8,413 bases of DNA, from contig PMBP01000299.1 of NCBI GenBank assembly GCA_003152975.1, positions 1-8,413 of the forward strand, given 5' to 3'. The position numbers and the translations under genes were made by a program. Positions 1 through 6,296 of this stretch are shown here, piece by piece. A model generated the notes under the pieces. The model saw nothing but the letters and a program-made list of their open reading frames with translations, did no database searches and was not told the DNA's origin. Source of the DNA: Phycisphaerales bacterium. GTDB taxonomy: Bacteria; Planctomycetota; Phycisphaerae; Sedimentisphaerales; Anaerohalosphaeraceae. Each line of letters starts with the position of its first letter. Positions within the stretch are counted from its first letter, which is position 1.

Positions 1-632
1 CGCTGGAACTTCTTGGGGTTCTTCAAAAACTCGACGATCTCCATGAGATCGGCCTTGGCCTCCTCAATTCCCGCGACATCGTTAAAGGTGACCTTCTGTT
101 CCTTGCCGCGGAGCTTGTGTCGGCTCCGTCCGAAGTTCATCAGCATTCCGCCTCCGCCGCTGCGGAGGTTTCGCAGGAAGACAAAGTAAACCAGCGCCCC
201 CAGCGCCACGATCGGCAACAGATTCCAGAAGATCGGCAGCCAGATATCCGGGACCTTGCCCTTGACTTCGACCTTGGCCGTGACCAGACGCTCCATCAAC
301 TTATCGTTGTACATCGCGGGAGTATAGACGACTTCGAAGAGCTTGGATTCCCCTTTCTTCTGTTCGGTCCGCGCGGTAATACCGGCCTCCGTGAACTCGC
401 CGGTAATCTTTTCCGACTGGAACCGCACGCTCTTGATGAGCCCCTTGTCTAAGCAAGTCAGGAAATCCGGATAGTAGCTGATCTCGTCCACCCGGCCGGT
501 CCGCACCACCGTCAGAAACATCAGCAGCAAGATCAGCCCAATGGCCATCCAACTGAGCGGATTGCGGTTGGGAATCAGCGGCGGCTTGGGTCCGCCCTTG
601 GGCGGTCGCGATGATGGATTCGGGTTGCTCAT
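1..632 (-). CDS. ftsH: ATP-dependent zinc metalloprotease FtsH, N-terminal part (runs off the left edge)
   Basis: FtsH is a membrane-anchored AAA+ protease that extracts and degrades misfolded or regulated membrane and cytosolic proteins. Only residues 1-210 are present. They show a proline-rich basic cytosolic tail (about 1-27), a first membrane segment (about 28-43, WMAIGLILLLMFLTVV), a periplasmic domain (about 44-129), a second membrane segment (about 130-153) and a glycine-rich linker (GGGG at 159-162). The start of the AAA module follows, with the family-typical VTFNDVAGIEEAK (181-193) and EIVEFLKNPKKF. The Walker motifs and HExxH zinc site lie beyond the window. The ATG at 632 is the only sensible start, because an in-frame TAG lies at 653-651; the Shine-Dalgarno is weak (GAGAG). 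The gene follows the LptE-like gene after 81 bp on the same strand, so it may share that transcript. The N-terminal tail is longer than in E. coli FtsH. Identification is firm. Confidence 0.95.
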   Translation of the reverse strand, partial: MSNPNPSSRPPKGGPKPPLIPNRNPLSWMAIGLILLLMFLTVVRTGRVDEISYYPDFLTCLDKGLIKSVRFQSEKITGEFTEAGITARTEQKKGESKLFEVVYTPAMYNDKLMERLVTAKVEVKGKVPDIWLPIFWNLLPIVALGALVYFVFLRNLRSGGGGMLMNFGRSRHKLRGKEQKVTFNDVAGIEEAKADLMEIVEFLKNPKKFQ

Positions 633-713
633 GCTCTCGTCAAATTCTCTCTATTCACGACGCGTTTCGTTAGAAAATAAATCCCCCCGGCTAAAATCCC
701 TCCGGAGGATTCG

Positions 714-1268
714 TTACCAGGATTTCTCCATCCGTTCGACCAATCGCTCCGCCGCCCGATTGACCGCAACCTCGGCGCCATAGGCGAAGTCCTGATTGAG
801 CTTGTCGGTGTAATCGCCGCTGGCCATCACCTGTTCCCGATCCAGCAGGATCTCGCCGGTCTTGAGGTTCTTCCAGGTGAAAGTGACTTTCACCACCACT
901 TCTCGCTCCAGGGCCCGACCCTCATACCGATCGTTGGACAGCACGCCCTGCCCGATGGTCATCTGCCCCGACAGGATCGTATCGGCCGTGTCGCGGTTGG
1001 AGACAATCTTGTATGGGGTTCGGGACTCGATCAGTTTGCAGATCGCGCTGGTCAGGGCATACTCGTGTCCCCGCCGGAAACTGCGGGTGTCGAACATCTC
1101 CACATACACCGACGAGATATCCTGCGGGTGCAGCCAGTCGTTGGTATAGCCCTGGATCCCGCCGACGGAGCAACCGCCCGCGGCACAGACCAGAATCGCC
1201 GCAACCGCCGCCGGAAGAATCGCCGCAACGATCGGCCCCGTCCGATGGATCACGCTCCGCAAGTTCAT
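714..1268 (-). CDS. lptE: LPS-assembly lipoprotein LptE-like
   Basis: This is a 184-residue predicted outer-membrane lipoprotein of the LptE type. LptE plugs the LptD barrel and helps insert lipopolysaccharide into the outer leaflet. The N-terminus has a long hydrophobic stretch (about 13-30) ending in AAGGC, which gives a lipobox-like cleavage before Cys33. The body carries the recognisable LptE pattern: SSVYVEMFDTRSFRRG, then ALTSAICKLIESRTPYKIVS, then a TADTILSGQM strand, and later VTFTWKNLKTGEILLDR. Length is normal for the family. Its ATG overlaps the TGA of the upstream TPR gene (ATGA, 1265-1268), implying translational coupling. LptE proteins diverge strongly, so the call rests on overall pattern and context rather than on strict catalytic residues; another small secretin- or LPS-associated lipoprotein is the alternative. 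No LptD is visible in the window. Confidence 0.8.
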   Translation of the reverse strand: MNLRSVIHRTGPIVAAILPAAVAAILVCAAGGCSVGGIQGYTNDWLHPQDISSVYVEMFDTRSFRRGHEYALTSAICKLIESRTPYKIVSNRDTADTILSGQMTIGQGVLSNDRYEGRALEREVVVKVTFTWKNLKTGEILLDREQVMASGDYTDKLNQDFAYGAEVAVNRAAERLVERMEKSW

Positions 1269-2347
1269 TTCGCACCCGCCGATTCTGGAGTGGTCTTGGG
1301 TTTGAATATCCAGGTCACGCCGAACCAGTGATCGAGGAAGCTGCCCACCCCATCGACCACCTTGCGATTGAGTTTCCGGGGTTCCGGGGGCAGTTGTCCA
1401 TTGACCCGCTCATCGAGGCGGGCCTGCGCCCGCTGGGCTCCGTTGCTGCCCGGCCATGTCTCCAGGACCTGGTTGTAGTAGGTCTCGGCGGCCGCGTCGT
1501 CGTCGGTCCGATCGTAGTATCGCCCGATCAGGAACTGCTTGTAGGCGACCTGCTCGTCAACCAGTTTTTGCTTGCCGTCCATGTCGCGGGCCTTGGCGTC
1601 GTCGGGATATCGCAGGGCATAGTTGGCGTAGTAGCTCTTGGCGCTGGCCAGACCCTTGTGATCGTATGCGGGGCCCTTGTAGGACGAATGCAGGTCCTGT
1701 CCCATCTCGAGAAGCGCCTGCTGGCCCGTCTCGCCCGACGGCCAGCGGGAGGATACATCCACCCAGGTCTCATACGCTTCCATGTACATCTTCTGCTTTT
1801 CGTAGCTGCGGGCCAGCGTAATCAGCGACCGCTTGGCGATCGGGGCGTCGCCCGTGCGGTCGGCGATCTTCGCCATGACCTTGGCCCCGTCCTCCACCGC
1901 CGACAGCCGCAGGATCAGCAACACCTTTCGCTTTTCGCCGTTGAGATACGCCACCGCCACCGAATACTCCCGCTCCAGGGCCGACTCCGACAGCCAACTG
2001 GTGGGGTACTTGTCCAGAAACTCGTCGTATTGTCGGACGGCCTTGACCCAGTCCCGCTTGGCATACTGCTCTTCGGCGGCCAGAAAGGCCGTCATCTCCG
2101 GCCCGGCCAGCTCCGGAAACTCCTTCTGGAGCCCCTCCAGCGACTTGCGGGCCTCGTCGGTCTGGCCCGCCACGATCTGGTCCTTGAATGCCGAGATCGC
2201 CAGCATCTTCTTGGACTTCGGATCCTGCGCAACATCCGTCCACTGGCCGGAATCGGACAATCGCCACGAGGCCGCGGAAGCCCACCCGCAGACCAGCCCG
2301 ATCCAGACAAGCCGGAACAACACCCGATGATTCCTGTTTGGGTTCAT
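1265..2347 (-). CDS. BamD-like secreted TPR protein
   Basis: This 360-residue protein is predicted to be exported. It has a basic N-terminus, a hydrophobic stretch (about 9-24) and a likely signal peptidase I site after ASA (residues 23-25). The mature part is almost all helical with TPR-like units: a pair around 50-130 (including DWVKAVRQYDEFLDKYPTSW), further units around 165-215 (ARSYEKQKMYMEAYETWVDV) and around 225-310 (AKSYYANYALRYPDDAKARD, AAAETYYNQVLETWPGS). Repeated 'Y..fl..YP' helix ends resemble BamD/YfiO and YbgF-type proteins that act in outer-membrane barrel assembly. Unlike true BamD it lacks a convincing lipobox: Cys20 is preceded by Val. It heads the minus-strand operon, overlaps the LptE-like gene by 4 bp, and has AAGGGA upstream of its ATG. 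The fold and export are fairly sure; BAM-complex membership is inferred from context. Confidence 0.75.
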   Translation of the reverse strand: MNPNRNHRVLFRLVWIGLVCGWASAASWRLSDSGQWTDVAQDPKSKKMLAISAFKDQIVAGQTDEARKSLEGLQKEFPELAGPEMTAFLAAEEQYAKRDWVKAVRQYDEFLDKYPTSWLSESALEREYSVAVAYLNGEKRKVLLILRLSAVEDGAKVMAKIADRTGDAPIAKRSLITLARSYEKQKMYMEAYETWVDVSSRWPSGETGQQALLEMGQDLHSSYKGPAYDHKGLASAKSYYANYALRYPDDAKARDMDGKQKLVDEQVAYKQFLIGRYYDRTDDDAAAETYYNQVLETWPGSNGAQRAQARLDERVNGQLPPEPRKLNRKVVDGVGSFLDHWFGVTWIFKPKTTPESAGAK

Positions 2348-2387
2348 TCAGCAATCCCTTGTATGCGACAAGATTTTCAGATAGGAT

Positions 2388-2415
2388 ATTATACGGGTTG
2401 CCGTAACGGATGCAA
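2388..2415 (-). promoter_or_regulatory. Candidate sigma-70-type promoter of the bamD-like/lptE/ftsH operon
   Basis: On the minus strand, a perfect TATAAT (2393-2388) is preceded, after a 16-bp spacer, by TTGCAT (2415-2410), a partial match to TTGACA. The predicted transcript would start near 2381, about 34 bp before the ATG at 2347. The -35 match is weak, but the -10 box is exact, in an otherwise GC-rich region and correctly placed. Confidence 0.55.
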
Positions 2416-2416
2416 C
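2397..2416. promoter_or_regulatory. Inverted repeat in the divergent intergenic region (possible operator)
   Basis: A perfect inverted repeat GTTGC-N10-GCAAC spans the -35 element and spacer of the minus-strand promoter, inside the 153-bp gap (2348-2500) between the divergent bamD-like and aspartase-like genes. Its position fits a dimeric repressor or activator site that could control one or both directions. Five-base arms are short and could arise by chance, and no regulator gene is visible nearby. I did not find a convincing separate promoter for the plus-strand operon; a TATTAT at 2387-2392 lies on that strand at the same spot. Confidence 0.3.
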
Positions 2417-2500
2417 AAGAACTTTCAGGGGGTATCGGTCCATATTCTTTTGGATCGCCCCGTGTTTTGGCTGAGAAGCCGTATTACCTGGATTTTACCC

Positions 2501-3943
2501 ATGGACCCAACTCGCCAGGAATCAGATTCGCTCGGCAGTCTTCCCCTGCCAAAGGAATCCTTGTCCGGAATCCACACGCTCCGGGCTGTGGGGAATTTCC
2601 CCCTCTCCACCCGACGGATTCCGGAGGGCTTGATCGGCGCCTATGGGCAGGTCAAGCAGGCCTGCCTCCAGACTTGCCGGGATCTGGGTGTCTGGGCCGA
2701 CGACCTACCCAAGTTCGATGCGATGCTGCATGCCTGCATGGAGTTGTCGGAAGGTCGAATGTCGGACGCGATTGTCGTTGACGCCCTTCAGGGCGGCGCC
2801 GGGACCAGCACCAATATGAACATCAACGAGGTCATCGCCAATCGTGCCCTCGAAATCCTGGGGATCGAACACGGCCGTTATGATCGGGTCCATCCCGTCG
2901 AGGACATCAATCGATACCAGTCCACCAACGACACCTATCCCACCGCCCTGCGGATTGCGGCCATCCGAGGAATCCAGCGGCTTGAAGAACGCCTTGTCGC
3001 TTTACAGGAGGCCTTTCAGGCGAAGGAAAAACAATTCGCCGGCGTCGTCAAAGTCGGTCGCACCCAGTTGCAGGATGCCGTGCTCACCACGCTCGGACGC
3101 GAGATGTCCGCCTATGCCGAGGCCGTCAACCGGGATCGCTGGCGGGTGTACAAATGCGTCGAACGGCTTCGCGTGGTCAATCTTGGCGGCACGGCGATCG
3201 GCTCCGGTCTCGGCGCTCCGCGAGACTATATCTTCCGCGTCGTCGATACGCTCCGGGAGATTACCGGCCTCCATCTGGCCCGTGCGGAAAATCTCGTCGA
3301 TGCCACGCAGAATGCCGATGTTTTCGTCGAGGTCTCCGGAATCCTCAAGGCCTGCGCGACATCGCTCATCAAAATCTCAACGGACCTTCGATTGCTTTCT
3401 TCCGGCTCGCAGGTCGGTTTCGCCGAGATTCGCCTGCCCCCGCGTCAGGCGGGCTCCTCTATCATGCCCGGCAAAGTCAACCCCGTGATCCCCGAGGCCG
3501 TCACGCAGGCCGCCATGCTCGTCATGGGGTACGATTCCGTCATCGCCACCGCCTGCGCATCGGGGAATCTCGAACTGAATCCCTTTCTGCCGCTGGTAGC
3601 TCTGTGTCTTCTCGACGGCATCGACCTGTTGGCCAATGCGTGTGACATTCTGCGGAGGAATTGCGTCGAAGGAATCGTTGCCGAGGAATCCCGCTGCCGC
3701 GCCTCCGTCGAGGGCTCGACCGCGGTCGTTACCGCGCTGGTGCCGGTCATCGGTTACGACCGGGCGTGCACTATCGCCAAAGAGGCACAGCAGCAGAATA
3801 GAACCATTCGTCAGATTGTAATCGAGCAAGGAATCATGAGCGCCGAGCAGTTCGAGCAGTTGATCTCGCCGGAAGCGGTCTGTCGCCTGGGTTATGTCCG
3901 TACGGATGAAACGGATGGCGACACCAACCGAAAGGATACCTGA
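2501..3943 (+). CDS. aspA: Aspartate ammonia-lyase-like enzyme of the hydrogenase maturation operon
   Basis: This 480-residue member of the aspartase/fumarase superfamily is predicted to convert L-aspartate to fumarate and ammonia in the cytoplasm. The start at 2501 places GIHTLRAVGNFPLS where E. coli AspA (478 aa) has its matching N-terminal block; the ribosome site is weak. Substrate- and catalysis-related motifs are intact: GGAGTSTNMNINE (Thr102), QSTND (Ser141, Thr142, Asn143), GRTQLQDA (Thr188) and the signature loop GSSIMPGKVNP (Ser319/Ser320, Lys325, Asn327). All of these sit one residue after the E. coli positions as I recall them. VIPE after the loop and GNLELN fit aspartase better than fumarase. 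An oddity is LSG in place of the usual YYG before IHTLRA. Its TGA overlaps the hydF ATG by one base (TGATG), so the two are translationally coupled, which points to a role in H-cluster assembly rather than general aspartate catabolism. That role is inference. Confidence 0.88.
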   Translation: MDPTRQESDSLGSLPLPKESLSGIHTLRAVGNFPLSTRRIPEGLIGAYGQVKQACLQTCRDLGVWADDLPKFDAMLHACMELSEGRMSDAIVVDALQGGAGTSTNMNINEVIANRALEILGIEHGRYDRVHPVEDINRYQSTNDTYPTALRIAAIRGIQRLEERLVALQEAFQAKEKQFAGVVKVGRTQLQDAVLTTLGREMSAYAEAVNRDRWRVYKCVERLRVVNLGGTAIGSGLGAPRDYIFRVVDTLREITGLHLARAENLVDATQNADVFVEVSGILKACATSLIKISTDLRLLSSGSQVGFAEIRLPPRQAGSSIMPGKVNPVIPEAVTQAAMLVMGYDSVIATACASGNLELNPFLPLVALCLLDGIDLLANACDILRRNCVEGIVAEESRCRASVEGSTAVVTALVPVIGYDRACTIAKEAQQQNRTIRQIVIEQGIMSAEQFEQLISPEAVCRLGYVRTDETDGDTNRKDT

Positions 3944-5187
3944 TGGCCGAATCGACGCCCAAAAGCATGCGCCTTCACATCGGCCTGTTCGGCCGCCGCA
4001 ATGTCGGCAAGTCCAGCATTCTCAACGCGGTCACCCGCCAGCAGGTCTCCATCGTCTCGCCGCAGGCCGGCACCACCACCGACCCGGTGGAAAAACCGAT
4101 GGAACTGCTGCCCCTGGGGCCGGTCCTGTTCATCGACACCGCCGGGATCGACGACGAAGGCGCTCTCGGCGAGCTTCGCATCCAGAAAACCCGCAAGGTC
4201 TTCGACCGCACCGATCTGGGCGTGGTCATTACCGACGGTCCCTGGGACCGCTTCGAACGGCAGTTACTCGCCGAGCTGCAGGGCCGCAAAATCCCGGCCA
4301 TTGTCGTCTTCAACAAGACCGATCTGGCCGTCCCGACCCCCGAAGCCCTTGCCGAACTCAAGAGCTCGGCCATCCCCGTCGTCCAAACCGTCGCCTCGCG
4401 GGGAACCGGTATCGACGAACTTCGCCAGGCCCTGCTGGACGCGGCACCGGCCGATTTTCTCGAACGCCCCGCCATTCTCTCGGACCTTGTCGGCCCCGGA
4501 GATACGGCCGTGCTCGTCGTCCCCATCGATAAAGAAGCCCCCAAGGGCCGACTCATCCTTCCCCAGGTCCAGTCCATCCGCGACCTGCTCGACGGCGACG
4601 CCTGCTGCATCGTCGTCAAGGAGCGTGAACTTCGTTGTGCTCTCGACAATCTCAAACGGCCCCCGGCTTTGGTCGTCACCGATTCGCAGGCCTTTCTGAA
4701 AGTCGCCGCCGACACCTCGCCCCAGATCTGGATGACCAGTTTCTCGATCCTGTTTGCCCGGCTCAAAGGCGATCTGGTCGTCCAGACCCAGGGCGCCCTG
4801 GCCATCGAGACCCTCCGCCCCGGCGACCGCATCCTCGTTGCCGAGGCCTGCTCGCACCACCCCATCGGCGAGGACATCGGCCGCGTCAAGATCCCCCGCT
4901 GGTTGACGCAATTCGTTGGCGGTAAACTCGACTTTGTCACCGTGCAAGGCCGCGACTTCCCCGACGACCTGTCGGGCTTTAAGCTCGTGATCCACTGCGG
5001 TTCGTGCATGACCAACCGTCGCCTGATGCTCAGCCGCATCCTGCAGTGCCGCGCCGCCGGCGTTCCGATCACCAACTATGGTCTGGTCATTGCCTACACG
5101 CTGGGCATCTTCGAGCGGGCCTTGCAGCCCTTCCCGGCCGCGCTGGAGATCTGGCATTCGGCACGGAAACAATCCCGCCATGGCTGA
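3943..5187 (+). CDS. hydF: [FeFe]-hydrogenase H-cluster maturation GTPase/scaffold HydF
   Basis: HydF is the scaffold on which the 2Fe subcluster is completed before transfer to apo-hydrogenase. The 414-residue protein is the usual length. An N-terminal GTPase domain of the TrmE/Era type shows G1 GRRNVGKS (17-24), the HydF-style AGTTTDPV (42-49), G3 DTAG (65-68) and G4 NKTD (124-127). A middle dimerisation region (about 170-265) follows. The C-terminal domain has the [4Fe-4S] ligands in the diagnostic order Cys303-x-His305, then 45 residues, then His351-Cys352-x2-Cys355. A ribosome site AAAGGA (3931-3936) precedes the ATG at a good distance. The gene overlaps the aspartase-like gene by 1 bp and hydE by 8 bp. 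All key residues are present, so it should be functional. Identification is very firm. Confidence 0.97.
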   Translation: MAESTPKSMRLHIGLFGRRNVGKSSILNAVTRQQVSIVSPQAGTTTDPVEKPMELLPLGPVLFIDTAGIDDEGALGELRIQKTRKVFDRTDLGVVITDGPWDRFERQLLAELQGRKIPAIVVFNKTDLAVPTPEALAELKSSAIPVVQTVASRGTGIDELRQALLDAAPADFLERPAILSDLVGPGDTAVLVVPIDKEAPKGRLILPQVQSIRDLLDGDACCIVVKERELRCALDNLKRPPALVVTDSQAFLKVAADTSPQIWMTSFSILFARLKGDLVVQTQGALAIETLRPGDRILVAEACSHHPIGEDIGRVKIPRWLTQFVGGKLDFVTVQGRDFPDDLSGFKLVIHCGSCMTNRRLMLSRILQCRAAGVPITNYGLVIAYTLGIFERALQPFPAALEIWHSARKQSRHG

Positions 5188-6238
5188 CAATCGCCTGACG
5201 ATTGACGAAATCGAACGCTGGCTGCGGCAGGACGATCCCGCCCGGCTCGAAGATCTCTGGCGTCAGGCCGATGCCGTCCGCAGGCAATTCGTCGGCGACG
5301 CCGTCCACCTTCGCGGCCTGATCGAAATCTCGAACCACTGCGTTCGCGGCTGCCGCTACTGCGGCATCAACGCCGCAAACGATTCGCTCGTTCGCTATCG
5401 CATGACCGCCGACGAAATCCTGGCTTGTGCGCATCGGGCTGTCGATTTCGATTACGGCACCGTTGTCCTTCAGGCCGGCGAAGACCCCGGCATCGAGACC
5501 GAATGGCTGGCCGACATCGTCCGTCGCATCAAGCGGCGGACCCCTCTGGCTGTCACGCTCAGTCTCGGCGAACGGCCCGTCGAGGATTTGATTTGCTGGC
5601 GTAAGTCTGGTGCCGATCGTTACCTGCTGCGTTTCGAGACCTCGGATGCCCGCCTCTATGGCATGATTCATCCCTCGTCTCCCGGCCATCCGGACCGCAT
5701 GGAGCTGCTTGGCGTGTTGCGTCGCCTCGGTTATGAAGTCGGCAGCGGCGTGATGGTCGGCATCCCCGGCCAGCGCCTCCACTCTCTGGCCGAAGATATC
5801 AACCTGTTTGCCCGGCTCGACCTCGACATGATCGGCATCGGCCCGTTTATCCCCAATCTTCATACCCCTCTTGGCTCAGGCGAATTGGCTCCGCCCATCG
5901 ATCCCGCCGAACAGGTCCCGAATACCGACCTGATGACCTGCAAGGCCGTCGCCCTCACGCGGCGGGTCTGCCCGCAGGCCAACATCCCCAGCACCACCGC
6001 CCTGGCCACGATCAATCCCGAATCCGGCCGCGAACTGGGCCTGACCCGCGGAGCCAACATCATCATGCCCAATCTCACGCCGCTGCAATACCGAACCCTC
6101 TACGAAATCTATCCGGGCAAGGCCTGCATCAACGAAACCGCCGACGCCTGCAATGCCTGCCTCCGCACCCGCATCGAGTCCATCGGCCGAACCATCGGCT
6201 CCGGACCCGGAGGACGAAAGCGGATATCAAACGGTTGA
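5180..6238 (+). CDS. hydE: [FeFe]-hydrogenase H-cluster radical SAM maturase HydE
   Basis: HydE is a radical S-adenosylmethionine enzyme that acts on the Fe(CO)2(CN)-cysteine product of HydG on the way to the 2Fe subcluster. From the ATG at 5180 the protein has 352 residues, normal for HydE. The radical SAM motif is Cys54-x3-Cys58-x2-Cys61 within ISNHCVRGCRYCG, followed by the HydE-typical RYRMT, VVLQAGED, DRYLLRFET, GSGVMVGIPGQ and DMIGIGPFIPNLHTPL. A second cluster motif, C-x7-C-x2-C, is kept near the C-terminus (Cys316, Cys324, Cys327); T. maritima HydE has the same pattern. An in-frame start at 5078 would add a tail encoded inside hydF and is not supported. The ATG overlaps the end of hydF by 8 bp. 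PylB and BioB are relatives, but adjacency to hydF and the motifs favour HydE. No hydG follows; the next gene is convergent. Confidence 0.95.
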   Translation: MADNRLTIDEIERWLRQDDPARLEDLWRQADAVRRQFVGDAVHLRGLIEISNHCVRGCRYCGINAANDSLVRYRMTADEILACAHRAVDFDYGTVVLQAGEDPGIETEWLADIVRRIKRRTPLAVTLSLGERPVEDLICWRKSGADRYLLRFETSDARLYGMIHPSSPGHPDRMELLGVLRRLGYEVGSGVMVGIPGQRLHSLAEDINLFARLDLDMIGIGPFIPNLHTPLGSGELAPPIDPAEQVPNTDLMTCKAVALTRRVCPQANIPSTTALATINPESGRELGLTRGANIIMPNLTPLQYRTLYEIYPGKACINETADACNACLRTRIESIGRTIGSGPGGRKRISNG

Positions 6239-6296
6239 CCGTTCGACGGAAATCGGTTTGAAGAAGACGAATTGAAGGGAGAATCGCCGAGCCGCT

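Noticed and set aside
688..713. Short palindromic sequence around CCTCCGGAGG after the lptE stop, as a terminator before ftsH.
   Set aside because: The pairing leaves almost no loop and needs a bulge, and the following T-run is short; read-through into ftsH is at least as likely.
1013..2500. An open plus-strand frame extends the aspartase-like gene upstream for about 496 codons, antisense to the bamD-like and lptE genes.
   Set aside because: It is a shadow of GC-rich codon use on the opposite strand. The residues have no domain character, while both minus-strand genes have signal peptides, recognisable folds and coupled starts. Homology begins only at about 2501.
3975..5075. A 366-codon minus-strand open frame opposite hydF.
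   Set aside because: Ser/Arg-rich low-complexity translation typical of a shadow frame; hydF on the plus strand has all family motifs.
5078..5179. An earlier in-frame ATG for hydE, adding 34 residues.
   Set aside because: The extension is encoded inside the conserved C-terminus of hydF and is unlike HydE N-termini; the ATG at 5180 gives the normal length.
6230..6243. A small hairpin (AACGG-TTGA-CCGTT) across the hydE stop, as a possible terminator in the convergent gap.
   Set aside because: Only a 5-bp stem and no T-run on either strand; I see no convincing terminator between hydE and the GGDEF gene.
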